NCBI GenBank assembly: GCA_964561475.1
Contig: CAZLPU010000013.1
Location: 10,789-74,788, forward strand
From: CAYUYV01 sp964561475
GTDB lineage: Bacteria > Pseudomonadota > Alphaproteobacteria > JAJFIK01
DNA length: 64,000 nucleotides
Reading direction: 5' to 3'
Made by a program: the position numbers and the translations under genes. Shown piece after piece: positions 25,032-34,095 of the stretch (positions are counted from its first letter, which is position 1; each line of letters starts with the position of its first letter). Under the pieces are notes generated by a model that saw nothing but the letters and a program-made list of their open reading frames with translations, did not search any database and was not told the DNA's origin.

Positions 25032-25586
25032 ATGATCACCTTGCCGCGTTTGACCACTGCCCTGGTTCTCTGCGCCCTGACGGCTGCTCCGGTTGCCGCT
25101 ACCGACTGGACGGTGGACCCGGACAATTCAACCCTGGCGTTTGAATATCTCTATGATGGAGAAACCAAGGACGGAAAATTCGAGACCTGGGATGCAGACA
25201 TCACATTCGACCCGGATAATCTCGACGCCGCCAGCGCATCGGTGACCGTCGATGTCACCAGCATCGACACGGGCCGTCGGGGGTGGGACCGCCGGGTCAA
25301 GCGCAGCAAATGGTTCGACACCGGCGATCATCCGTCTGCCACCTTCACGACGACAGCCTTCCGCGCCACGGGTGAGACCACCTATGAAGCGGACGGCACT
25401 TTGACCATCCGTGGCAATGAACAGCCGATCACCTTGCCCTTCACCCTGACCTTCGAAGGGGACAACGTCGTCATGACTGGTGAGGTCGCCCTCGACCGCA
25501 AGACCTTTGCCGTGGGGGAAGACAGCGATGATGTGGGGTCGGATGTGAAGGTGATTGTGAACCTCCAGGCCAGCAAGGCCGAGTGA
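25032..25586 (+). CDS. YceI family periplasmic protein
   Basis: 184 residues. The ATG at 25032 has AAAGGA upstream and gives a clean signal peptide (MITLPRLTTALVLCALTAAP, cleavage near VAA-TDW). The mature lipocalin-like YceI barrel runs from WTVDPDNSTLAFEYL to DVGSDVKVIVNLQA, with VKRSKWFDTGDHPSATF as the conserved centre. Family members bind isoprenoid chains such as ubiquinone precursors and often sit beside cytochrome b561, as here, suggesting a role in periplasmic quinone or electron transfer. Confidence 0.93.
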   Translation: MITLPRLTTALVLCALTAAPVAATDWTVDPDNSTLAFEYLYDGETKDGKFETWDADITFDPDNLDAASASVTVDVTSIDTGRRGWDRRVKRSKWFDTGDHPSATFTTTAFRATGETTYEADGTLTIRGNEQPITLPFTLTFEGDNVVMTGEVALDRKTFAVGEDSDDVGSDVKVIVNLQASKAE

Positions 25587-25608
25587 TCCGCTCTCCTCAA
25601 ACGCCAGG

Positions 25609-25642
25609 GCATGCGGCGGCTGTACAATCGGTCGCCGCATGC
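25609..25642 (+). terminator. Hairpin downstream of yceI
   Basis: GCATGCGGC (25609-25617) and GCCGCATGC (25634-25642) form a perfect 9-bp stem with a 16-base loop, 22 bp after the YceI stop. A pyrimidine-rich stretch follows but no clean T-run. It probably separates the b561-yceI transcript from pabB. Confidence 0.45.
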
Positions 25643-25705
25643 TCATTGCTTCCCCTCTCTCTCCTCCCTCCATGGCGTGACAGGCCCCTTCCAGGAAGTT
25701 GATCC

Positions 25706-27547
25706 GTGCCCGCCGCTGAATTGCCCGCCGATCCCTATGTTCTTCTGGAAGACCGTCTGTGTGCTGCTGGTGGGCGGGCCACCCTGCACACGGATCCTGT
25801 GCGGCTTCTGACCTGCGACACCCTGGATGATGGTCCCGCGTTCCTGGCCGCCATGGATCGCGCTGGTGAAGAGGGCCTCCATCTGGCGGGCATGATCAGC
25901 TATGAATTTGGGGCCCTGCTTGAACCCCGGCTGGCGCCGCGGGCCCGTGCACCGCTGACCGGTCCCCTGGCCTGGTTCGGCGCCTTCCGGACGGTCCGGT
26001 TCCTGGACGGGGCCGAGGCCGCCCATTTCCTTTCGGCACAGATGAAATCCGGCCATGTGCTCCGGAATGTGGAGGCTGCGATTTCCCGCGCCGCCTATGA
26101 TGAGGGGTTTGAGCGGATCAAGGCCTACATCGCTGCCGGAGATGTCTACCAGATCAACTATACATTCCCGCTCCGGTTCCGGGTGGAGGGGGATCCGGTT
26201 TCCCTCTATGCCGCCTTGCGCGCCCGCCAACCCGTGGCCCATGGGGGCCTGCTCTATACCGGGGAGCGGCATATCCTGTCTCTGTCGCCGGAGCTTTTTT
26301 TCGAGGCGGACGGAAAAACCATCCGCACACGCCCCATGAAAGGTACCATCCGCCGGAGCGCGGACCGGGTGGAGGACAATCAGCTTAAGGCAGAATTGCG
26401 CGGGGATCCCAAATCCCTCGCGGAAAACCTGATGATTGTCGATCTGCTCCGCAACGATGTCGGCCGGATTGCTGAAACGGGATCGGTCCAAGTGCCGGAC
26501 CTGTTCACCGTGGAAACCTATCCGTCCCTGCACACCCTCACATCAACCGTGGAGGCAAGGCTGGCCGGTCCTCCCCGCCCATCGACGTCCCTCAAGGCTT
26601 TGTTTCCCTGCGGATCGATCACGGGGGCGCCGAAAATCCGGGCAATGGAAATCATCCGGGACCTGGAGGCTCACCCACGGGGGGCCTATACGGGGGCAAT
26701 GGGTGCTTTCAGTCCCGGCGGCAGGGCGCGGTTCAATGTGTCCATCCGGACGATCACGGTGGAGCCCGGCGGCAACGGCGTCATGGGGGTGGGCGGAGGG
26801 ATTGTTGCGGACAGCCGCTGCGCTGATGAGTATGACGAGGCCTTCCTGAAGGCCCGCTTCCTCATGGACGAGGCCCAGCCTTTCGACCTGATCGAAACCA
26901 TGCTTTGGGTGCGGGGGGAGGGCATTACCCTTCTGGCCCGCCACCGGGAGCGCATGGCCCGATCGGCCGCATGGTATCACCGCCCATTTGACGGCGCGGC
27001 GTTCGAGCACGCCCTGGATGCGGCCTTGACCGGATTGGACAGTGCGGATTTTGCCCGTCTGCGCTGCCTCATGGATGGGGATGGGGTATTCTCGGCCACA
27101 GCCGTACCGCTCCGGGAGGACCCAAGGGCAAGGCCCATGACCTTCGTCATCAGCCCAGAGAGGATTGATGCCGCCGACCCCCGCTACCGGCACAAGACCA
27201 CCCGCCGGGCGTTCTATGACCGGGCCTGGGAACGGGCCTCGGCGGAAGGGGCCGATGAGGTGGTGTTCCTGAATGACCATGGCGAGGTGGCGGAAGGCAG
27301 CCGGACGACGGTCTTTGTGGAACGCAATGGCCGCCTTTTCACGCCGCCCCTGGCCAGCGGTGTCCTGCCCGGTGTTCTGCGTGCGGATCTTCTGGGCCGG
27401 GGATTGGCGGTGGAACGCCCGCTGACCCGCGCGGACCTGACTGGGGCGGACCCCAATGGGGTTGGCCGGATCTATCTTGGCAACGCGGTGCGCGGTCTGT
27501 GCCCGGCCCACCCATTCAACGGCTCTCCCAGGGTCACGCCGGGTTGA
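25706..27547 (+). CDS. pabB: Fused aminodeoxychorismate synthase component I and 4-amino-4-deoxychorismate lyase (PabB-PabC)
   Basis: 613 residues, GTG start with AGGAAG upstream. The first 370 or so residues are the chorismate-binding enzyme: YQINYTFPLRF, RPMKGTIRRS, FPCGSITGAPKIRAMEII and GVGGGIVADS are signature segments; TGAPK marks the PabB/TrpE active site. The remaining 240 residues are class IV aminotransferase-like ADC lyase with the PLP lysine in RYRHKTTRRA (near residue 497) and EVAEGSRTTVFVE. Together they make 4-aminobenzoate for folate; the glutaminase PabA must be encoded elsewhere. Its last 14 bases overlap the convergent S9 peptidase. Confidence 0.93.
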   Translation: MPAAELPADPYVLLEDRLCAAGGRATLHTDPVRLLTCDTLDDGPAFLAAMDRAGEEGLHLAGMISYEFGALLEPRLAPRARAPLTGPLAWFGAFRTVRFLDGAEAAHFLSAQMKSGHVLRNVEAAISRAAYDEGFERIKAYIAAGDVYQINYTFPLRFRVEGDPVSLYAALRARQPVAHGGLLYTGERHILSLSPELFFEADGKTIRTRPMKGTIRRSADRVEDNQLKAELRGDPKSLAENLMIVDLLRNDVGRIAETGSVQVPDLFTVETYPSLHTLTSTVEARLAGPPRPSTSLKALFPCGSITGAPKIRAMEIIRDLEAHPRGAYTGAMGAFSPGGRARFNVSIRTITVEPGGNGVMGVGGGIVADSRCADEYDEAFLKARFLMDEAQPFDLIETMLWVRGEGITLLARHRERMARSAAWYHRPFDGAAFEHALDAALTGLDSADFARLRCLMDGDGVFSATAVPLREDPRARPMTFVISPERIDAADPRYRHKTTRRAFYDRAWERASAEGADEVVFLNDHGEVAEGSRTTVFVERNGRLFTPPLASGVLPGVLRADLLGRGLAVERPLTRADLTGADPNGVGRIYLGNAVRGLCPAHPFNGSPRVTPG

Positions 27548-29498
27548 GATTGTCAATGGCGACCGGGTCGATATCCCCCGCCGGGGTGAAGCCCAGGATT
27601 TGACCGTAAAAAGACAATTCCCCTTCCAGGGAGCGCACCTTGTTTTCGGTCTTGTGGAAGCCGTGGCCTTCCCCGTCAAAGGCAAGATAGGCCACGGGTA
27701 CACCCTTCTTGCGCAGGGCCTCGACGATCACCTCCGACTGGTTCGGCGGCACCACCTTGTCGTCCTTTCCCTGGAAAACGATCAGGGGGCTGTTGAACCC
27801 CTCCAGATGATTGATCGGGGACCGCTGTTTGTAGGTGTCCTTCATTTCCGGGTAGGGACCTACAAGCTGATCCAGATAGCGGGACTCGAATTTGTGGGTG
27901 TCCCGGGCCAGGGCCTCCAAATCGGAGACGCCGAAATAATTGGCCCCCGCCGCAAAAACATCGTGGAAGGCAAGGGCTGCCAGAACAACGAAGCCGCCCG
28001 CGCTGCCCCCGCGCACCAGAAGTTTGTTCCGGTCGGCCCGTCCGGTCTCCGCGGCGTAAAGGGCGCCCCGGACCGCGTCGGTCACGTCCACAATGCCCCA
28101 GCGGCCGTAAAGCCGTTCCCGGTAATCCCGGCCATAACCGGTGCTGCCCCGGTAGTTGATGTCCAGGATCGCAAACCCCCGGCTTGTCCAATATTGCGTG
28201 GCCAGACGGAACACCGGATCCGTGCGCCCCGTGGGGCCGCCATGGGCCGTGACGATCAGGGGCGGGAGGGTTCCCTCGGGGGCGCGGAACGCCGGGTTTC
28301 GCGGTGGATAGTAGAAGCCATGGGCATCGTCCCCGTCCCCCGTGGGATAGGTCAGGGGTTCGGGGGCGGAGATAAGCTCCGGATCCAGATCGAGATGGCC
28401 CGAGCGTTTGATGATCTCGGTTGCGTGGGTGCGGGGGTCGATGGAGAGGAGCACGGGCAGGCTCCGGGCGGAAGCCGCCACCACTTGGAGCTTGCCCCCG
28501 GCCAGAACGGGACCGGACATGGGCTCGAACCCGCCAAGGTCGATCACATCCGTGTCTCCGGAGCTGGTGTCGATGATGATCAGCTCCCGGCGGTTGCCTT
28601 CCAGTACCCGCGCGGCAATGCGCCCATCGGGCAGCGCCGCCATGAAGCGTGCGCCCAGGGTCCAGAGAGGGCCACCGAAATCCCGTTCGCCTTGGGCCAG
28701 AGGGCGCGTGGCCTCCCCTTCCCATCGGTAGGGCAGCCACCAGCCGCTCCGGTCGCCGGAAAAGATCAGGCCATGATCTTCCGTCCACTGGGGATCGACC
28801 ACGGATTCCTCAATGCCCTCATTGACCCGGCGCACATCCTCAAGGCCGCCGCCGGACCCGATGCGTGCCACGAAGAGCCCCACATGGTCCCAGGGCATGT
28901 TCGGATGATCCCAGGCGATCCAGGCAAGCCACTGACCGTCTTTGGAGATCCGGGGATAGGCCACGAAATCCGGGCCTTCCACCAGAACTCGCTGGTCGCC
29001 GGTGTCCAGATCGATGGCGGTCAGCGTGTTGACGGCTTCGCCGGGACCCCGGTGGTCTTCCCGCACGCAGATCACCCGGTTATGGGCAGGGTCTGCAATA
29101 CAGTCCGCATACCGCAGAGAGGCTTCTTCAGTGATCGGCTCGGTCGTACCATCGCTCAAGGTCCGGTACAGCCGCTGGTCCTTGAACGACGCGAAAATCA
29201 CCATGCCCCCGGCGATGGTGTAAGGCGCCCCGCCATATTCGTGGACCCTGGTGCGCACATTGACCCCGTCCGGCGTCAGGGTCTGGGTCTCCCCCGAGGC
29301 GAGCCGGCGCATGACCACATAGCGCCCGTCCTCATCGGGCCGATACTCCCGCCAATAGAGGGTATCTCCGTGCGCGGTGAGACTGTCAAAGCCCAGAACG
29401 GAGCGGCTCAGATCCGTGGCCTGAATGGGCGAGGACCAGGCCCCATATGGCGCTTCTTCCGGTCCCGCCGCCTTGGTGTTCTTGCCCGCACGTGTCAT
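27534..29498 (-). CDS. S9 family prolyl-oligopeptidase-like peptidase, cytosolic
   Basis: 654 residues from the ATG at 29498 with AGAGGGGGG upstream; a further 76-residue in-frame extension runs into the next gene and is not protein-like. An N-terminal beta-propeller of about 380 residues (YRTLSDG, DQRVLVEGPDF, WTEDHGLIF) is followed by the alpha/beta-hydrolase domain: VRGGSAGGFVVLAAL holds the serine nucleophile, FQGKDDKVVPPNQSE the Asp and FDGEGHGFHK the His. No signal peptide is present. The family cleaves short peptides, often after proline or as acylaminoacyl peptidase. A paralogue lies 28 bp upstream. Confidence 0.9.
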   Translation of the reverse strand: MTRAGKNTKAAGPEEAPYGAWSSPIQATDLSRSVLGFDSLTAHGDTLYWREYRPDEDGRYVVMRRLASGETQTLTPDGVNVRTRVHEYGGAPYTIAGGMVIFASFKDQRLYRTLSDGTTEPITEEASLRYADCIADPAHNRVICVREDHRGPGEAVNTLTAIDLDTGDQRVLVEGPDFVAYPRISKDGQWLAWIAWDHPNMPWDHVGLFVARIGSGGGLEDVRRVNEGIEESVVDPQWTEDHGLIFSGDRSGWWLPYRWEGEATRPLAQGERDFGGPLWTLGARFMAALPDGRIAARVLEGNRRELIIIDTSSGDTDVIDLGGFEPMSGPVLAGGKLQVVAASARSLPVLLSIDPRTHATEIIKRSGHLDLDPELISAPEPLTYPTGDGDDAHGFYYPPRNPAFRAPEGTLPPLIVTAHGGPTGRTDPVFRLATQYWTSRGFAILDINYRGSTGYGRDYRERLYGRWGIVDVTDAVRGALYAAETGRADRNKLLVRGGSAGGFVVLAALAFHDVFAAGANYFGVSDLEALARDTHKFESRYLDQLVGPYPEMKDTYKQRSPINHLEGFNSPLIVFQGKDDKVVPPNQSEVIVEALRKKGVPVAYLAFDGEGHGFHKTENKVRSLEGELSFYGQILGFTPAGDIDPVAIDNLNPA

Positions 29499-29526
29499 GG
29501 GCAGCCCCCCTCTCTCAGCGCTGCCT

Positions 29527-31599
29527 TTACGGCTGCAGGCCCAGCACCTTCTGGAAGAACATGACCACAGCCGCATCCAGATAATCCTGGTTGCTCCGTC
29601 GGCGGAAGCCATGTCCCTCGTTGGTGGCCGCAAGATACCAGACCATGGTGCCATTGGCCCGCACCGCTTCAAGGATCTGTTCCGCTTCGCTGGCGGGCAC
29701 CCGGGGATCGTTGAGACCCTGAACAACGAACAGGGGCTTGGTGATCTCGCTGGCCCGGGTCAGGGGAGAAATCCGTTCCAGGAAGCTGCGCATTTCCGGA
29801 TCCCGCTCATCGCCATATTCCGAACGCCGCAGATCCTGGCGGTAGGGGCTGGTGTTCTCCAGGAAGGTCACGAAGTTGGAGATGCCCACAATGTCAACGC
29901 CGCCCGCGAGCTTGTCGCTGTAATAGACCATGCTGGCCAGCACCATGTAGCCCCCATAGGAGCCGCCATAGACCACGACCTTGTCTGCGTCCAGATCGTC
30001 CCGTGTACCGATCCAGTCAATCAGGGCACCGATATCCCGGACCGAATCCTCACGCAGACGCCCATTGTCCAGAAGCAGATAATCCTTGCCGTAACCCGCC
30101 GATCCCCTGACATTCGGCGCCAGCACCGCCACGCCCAGCTCGTTCAGCCAATACTGGAAATTGTCCCGGAACTGAGGACGGAACTGGCTTTCCGGTCCGC
30201 CGTGGATCACGACCACCACCGGAAACGGGCCATCGCCCTCGGGCTTGTAGAAGAAGGCCGGGATCTGCCGGCGCTTCCCGTCCACCATGTCGAAGGTGGG
30301 GTAGGTGACCAGATCCGGTTCCCGGAAGGCCGCCGTATCGAGGCCGCCCACTTCTCCCTCCGTCCACCGGGTCAGGGTCCCGTTCTCCAGATCATAGACC
30401 CAGGCATCGGAGGGTTGGGCAGCACCGTTCACGGACATGGCGAGCCGTGTGCCGTCCGGGCTGAACCTCAGGGAGCCGACAATGGCCGGCGGCAGGTCCG
30501 GTTCCGGCAGTGCGGCATGGTCGGCACTGCGCCGGATATGAAGCCGGGACAGCCCGTTTTCATTGGTGATAAAGGCATAGAGGCTTCCGTCCTGGGACTG
30601 GGTCAGGGTCTCCACATCCCAGTCCAGATCCGGGGTAAGGATCGTGCTTTCTTTCGTGGCGAGATCATAGTGCACGATCCGGCGGAACTGGGAGCCCCGG
30701 TCGGAGGTGAACAGAACGGCCTTGTCGTCGGCGGTGAATTGGGGGCTGGAGTAGGAAACGGGCTCATCCGCCGGCGCGATCCGGTTCGTGGCCCCCGTCT
30801 CCAGGTCCAGGATGTGGATGGCGCTTTCGTTGCGGGAGATATAGTTGAAAATCAGCATCTGTTGCTGGTCTTTGGAAATGTCCGCAGGCGCCCAATAGCC
30901 CTCACCCTCGAAAACCGCCCGGTGGGTTTCCAGGTCATCGCTCCGGGTGATGAAAAGCTGGCGGCGGGGATTGTCCGCATCGGACTGGCTCCAGATGATC
31001 ACCGATCCGTCCCGGGACCAGCCATAGCTTTCCACCCGCCCGGTGCCGTCACTCAGGCGTTTGGCCTGTCCGGTGGTCTGGTCGAAAAAGAAAAGCTGAA
31101 AGCGTTCGGCGCCGCCCTCATCCTTGTGGAACAGGAAGCCATTGGGGCCGCCGGACGGGGCAAAATCGCCGCCTCTCACCGGGTCGTCGAAAAAGGTGAT
31201 CTGACGGCGCATGCCCAATGGCGCGGAGACGAGATGGAACTGGGCGCTTTCGGCGAACCGGGTCCGGATCAGGAGGCCCTCTCCGTCCTGGGTCCAGTCC
31301 GCGAGGCCCGCCGGGCGAATGTTCTGATACTGGCTGAGCCGGTCGCGCAGGGTATCGGGAATGTCGGGAATGTTTTCGAGCACCAGATTGCCTCGTTCAA
31401 TCCGTTGAGGCGCCGTCTGGTCTGCCTCGGTCATGGTTTGGATCCGGCCCTGGGCGCCGTCCCGCGCTCCTGCTTCGGTTTGGGCTTGGGCGGGGAATGG
31501 GTTGGCGGCAACGGTCAGACACGCGGCGGCCAGCAGCCCAGCGGCGCCGACCATGGGGGCCCGGCAAAGGGCGGTGGTCGTCCAGGAAAAGGCAGACAT
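29527..31599 (-). CDS. S9 family peptidase, exported
   Basis: 690 residues with a signal peptide (hydrophobic VGAAGLLAAACLTVAA, cleavage near AQAQT). A beta-propeller (YGWSRDGSVIIW, VLFTSDRGSQ, LRFSPDGTRLAM) precedes the hydrolase domain with the nucleophile in YGGSYGGYMVLASM, Asp in VQGLNDPRVPASEAEQ and His in NEGHGFRR. It resembles the dipeptidyl/oligopeptidyl peptidases of bacterial periplasm. It is transcribed just ahead of the cytosolic paralogue, 28 bp apart, so the two may act in series on imported peptides. Confidence 0.92.
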   Translation of the reverse strand: MSAFSWTTTALCRAPMVGAAGLLAAACLTVAANPFPAQAQTEAGARDGAQGRIQTMTEADQTAPQRIERGNLVLENIPDIPDTLRDRLSQYQNIRPAGLADWTQDGEGLLIRTRFAESAQFHLVSAPLGMRRQITFFDDPVRGGDFAPSGGPNGFLFHKDEGGAERFQLFFFDQTTGQAKRLSDGTGRVESYGWSRDGSVIIWSQSDADNPRRQLFITRSDDLETHRAVFEGEGYWAPADISKDQQQMLIFNYISRNESAIHILDLETGATNRIAPADEPVSYSSPQFTADDKAVLFTSDRGSQFRRIVHYDLATKESTILTPDLDWDVETLTQSQDGSLYAFITNENGLSRLHIRRSADHAALPEPDLPPAIVGSLRFSPDGTRLAMSVNGAAQPSDAWVYDLENGTLTRWTEGEVGGLDTAAFREPDLVTYPTFDMVDGKRRQIPAFFYKPEGDGPFPVVVVIHGGPESQFRPQFRDNFQYWLNELGVAVLAPNVRGSAGYGKDYLLLDNGRLREDSVRDIGALIDWIGTRDDLDADKVVVYGGSYGGYMVLASMVYYSDKLAGGVDIVGISNFVTFLENTSPYRQDLRRSEYGDERDPEMRSFLERISPLTRASEITKPLFVVQGLNDPRVPASEAEQILEAVRANGTMVWYLAATNEGHGFRRRSNQDYLDAAVVMFFQKVLGLQP

Positions 31600-31850
31600 G
31601 AAGGGTTCTCCTGTTCAGGCCGGGATCCTCGCACCAGCGGCAAAGGCGGCTGGGCGGGTGAAGAGTCCTGATCCATAACGGGGTGGCAGTATGGCAGAGA
31701 CCCGGTGACCCTCAACCGCCTGATTGCGGGTCATGGGGTGGATTTGCGGTTTGCCGGCAAAGAGCGTAGAGCGAAAGAGCGCGGCTGTGACTTTGGTTGT
31801 TGCTGAAGTTGTGGCCGGGCGCTGGAGAAGGCAGGACGGGGTAGGGATCC

Positions 31851-33011
31851 ATGGCGGTTCGGATGATGAGCGTGCGGTACTGGCGCTGGCTGGCTGGCCG
31901 CAGCCTGGTGCGGGCCTGGCCCCCCCTGAACCGCCGCGTGATCTTCTACAACCAAGTCCAGTCTGCCGAGAGCGCCGGATCAGCGCAACTTCTGGAAAGC
32001 AGCGAAGACCTGAGCTTCAGCGATTACGAGCGGGGTCTGGTGGACCGTCTGCCCCGCTCCGTTGCCTGGCAGGAAATTCCCGCCCGTCTGGAGCGGCGCC
32101 GGGCCCTTATCGCCATGGACGGCGCCACGGTTCTGGGCAACACCGGCGCGGTGGTTGATGAGACCCGCCAATGCCTCCTGGCCCTCAAGGGCACACGTTC
32201 CTTCGTGACCTACCATGACTTTCGCCCGGAACCTCTGGAGCCGGTGAACCGGACCGGCCAGCCCACCATGACCATGGTGGGGTCCTGGAAAGGCCATCGG
32301 CACCTGTTCCACTTCATGTTCGATCGGCTGCCGAAGCTCTATTACGCCCTGGAACGGTTCGGGTTGAAGGACGGGCGGCTGGAAGTGCTGACCAATGAGG
32401 ATCTTCCCGGGTTTCAGAAAGACTTCTACCGGTTCTTGTGCGCCCGGTATCCGGGCCTGACGGTCACCCCGGTCCCCGCCCGTGAACGCTGGCGTTTCGA
32501 CCAGCTCCACACGGTCGATCTCTGGCAGAACACAAAGAGCACCCTGTGCGAGGAGGGGCTGCTGGATTTCGTTCGGGGACTTTACCTCGACGGGTATGGC
32601 ATCACCCTGCCCAAGAAGCGCAGGCGGCTGTGGATCAGCCGGGAGGACACGAAAAAGCGGCGCATCGCCAACGAGGCGGAACTACAGCCCATTCTGGAGC
32701 GGTTCGGCTTCGAGACCGTCATGCCCGGCCGGCTGCCCTTCCCGGAACAGGTGGCCCTGTTCGCCGAAGCGGAGGCCGTGGCCGGGACCCATGGCGCGGG
32801 GCTCACCAATCTCCTGTTCTCGCCCCGGGATACGCGGGTGCTGGAGCTGTTTCCCGAGAACAAGCTGCGCAACACCTATTTCCTGCTCTCCCGCTCCCTC
32901 GGTCAGCCCTATCGCTATTTGATTGCCGGGGCGGGCGGGGTCAGGGAACGCTACCGGGTGGAGCCGAAGGCCTTCGAAGAGTCCCTGTCGGCCCTTCTGG
33001 ACAAGGCGTGA
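31851..33011 (+). CDS. Glycosyltransferase family 61 protein
   Basis: 386 residues. The second half has the DUF563/GT61 signature: RRLWISREDTKKRRIANE, FAEAEAVAGTHGAGLTNLLF and VLELFPENKLRNTYF. The N-terminal part carries HLFHFMFDRLPKLYYALE. Family members include plant xylan transferases and bacterial capsule or LPS enzymes using nucleotide sugars. No membrane helix or signal is present, so it acts on the cytoplasmic face. It is followed after 18 bp by another glycosyltransferase gene, forming a two-gene surface-polysaccharide unit. Acceptor and sugar are unknown. Confidence 0.85.
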   Translation: MAVRMMSVRYWRWLAGRSLVRAWPPLNRRVIFYNQVQSAESAGSAQLLESSEDLSFSDYERGLVDRLPRSVAWQEIPARLERRRALIAMDGATVLGNTGAVVDETRQCLLALKGTRSFVTYHDFRPEPLEPVNRTGQPTMTMVGSWKGHRHLFHFMFDRLPKLYYALERFGLKDGRLEVLTNEDLPGFQKDFYRFLCARYPGLTVTPVPARERWRFDQLHTVDLWQNTKSTLCEEGLLDFVRGLYLDGYGITLPKKRRRLWISREDTKKRRIANEAELQPILERFGFETVMPGRLPFPEQVALFAEAEAVAGTHGAGLTNLLFSPRDTRVLELFPENKLRNTYFLLSRSLGQPYRYLIAGAGGVRERYRVEPKAFEESLSALLDKA

Positions 33012-33029
33012 TCGCGGGAGGCAATTGTG

Positions 33030-34064
33030 ATGGCCGATATTCTGTTTCTCGACCAGACCACCCCCTTTGATGGCCAGTCCCTGCGGGACGGTCCGCTCGG
33101 CGGCATTCAAAGCGGCACGGTGTTGCTCGCGGAAGCGTTTGCCCGGGCAGGCCATCGGGTGCGGGCCTATACAGCGACCACGCGCACGGTGGAGATCGAA
33201 GGCGTGACCTGGGCACCCCTCGCGGGGGCGTCCCGTCTGACCGGGGATCTGGCGATCAGCAACAACCGGCCGGAACTGTTTGCCGCGGCGCCGGGGGTGG
33301 AACCGGTGGTGTGGTGGCGAAACCGCACCAGTTTCTCTCGGCTTCTGAAAAAAAAGGGGCTGTGGCCGCTGCTGCGTCACAGGCCCCACGGCGTGTTTCT
33401 CAGCCGCTATCACCGGGACCTGACCCATCCCATGCTCAGTATGCGCAGCCGGCGGATCATTGAGCACGGGGTCGCCGATGTGTTCCGCCGGGAGGATATC
33501 GTCATCCAGGCACCCGCGCCCCGGGCCATGTTCACCTCGCAGCCCTACCGGGGGCTGGAGTGGCTGGTGGATGTCTGGCGCACACGGATCGTGCCCCAGG
33601 TTCCGGAAGCGGAGCTCCACGTGTTCACGCCGAAATCCGTTCAGTCCCCGGAATGGCTCGACGTTTTTGCCGAAGAGGGGATCCGCAGGCGGGAGAGCGT
33701 GAACAAGGAGGGTCTGGCCGCGGAACTGCGCTGGAACCGGGTGATGCTTTACCCCGGCCATAAGGACGAGACCTATTGCAACGCCGCCGCCGAGGCCACC
33801 GCAAGCGGCCTGCCCATCGTGACCCGGGGGGAGGGCTCCCTGGCTGAGCGGGTGCGCCAGGGGGAGACCGGGTTCATTGAACCGGATCCGGAGGGCTTTG
33901 CCCGGGCCGCAATCCGGCTGCTCACGGACGATGCCCTGTGGCTTGACCAGCACCGGGCAGCCCTGTCCGAGCCCGCCATCGGGTCCTGGGATGCCCGGGC
34001 ACGGGAATGGGAGCGGCATTTCCTCACTCCGCACCACAGCCGCTCTGACCGGGCGAAACTTTGA
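33030..34064 (+). CDS. GT4-like glycosyltransferase
   Basis: 344 residues; ATG at 33030 preceded by GGGAGG, chosen over an adjacent GTG. The N-terminal domain has GGIQSGTVLLAEAFARAGHRV; the C-terminal GT-B donor-binding segment is NAAAEATASGLPIVTRGEGS, followed by GETGFIEPDPEGFARA, a standard GT4 pattern with the donor-contacting Glu in ETYCNAAAEA. It is co-directional with the GT61 gene and convergent with the M16 peptidase gene. The sugar donor cannot be inferred. Confidence 0.85.
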   Translation: MADILFLDQTTPFDGQSLRDGPLGGIQSGTVLLAEAFARAGHRVRAYTATTRTVEIEGVTWAPLAGASRLTGDLAISNNRPELFAAAPGVEPVVWWRNRTSFSRLLKKKGLWPLLRHRPHGVFLSRYHRDLTHPMLSMRSRRIIEHGVADVFRREDIVIQAPAPRAMFTSQPYRGLEWLVDVWRTRIVPQVPEAELHVFTPKSVQSPEWLDVFAEEGIRRRESVNKEGLAAELRWNRVMLYPGHKDETYCNAAAEATASGLPIVTRGEGSLAERVRQGETGFIEPDPEGFARAAIRLLTDDALWLDQHRAALSEPAIGSWDARAREWERHFLTPHHSRSDRAKL

Positions 34065-34095
34065 CTGGGCCTGTGCCTGCCTGAGGCGGCGGGGA

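Noticed and set aside
27456..31671. Two frames of about 700 residues on the plus strand opposite the S9 peptidases
   Set aside because: The minus strand carries complete, motif-rich peptidases with correct catalytic triads; the plus translations are His/Gly/Arg-rich and family-less.
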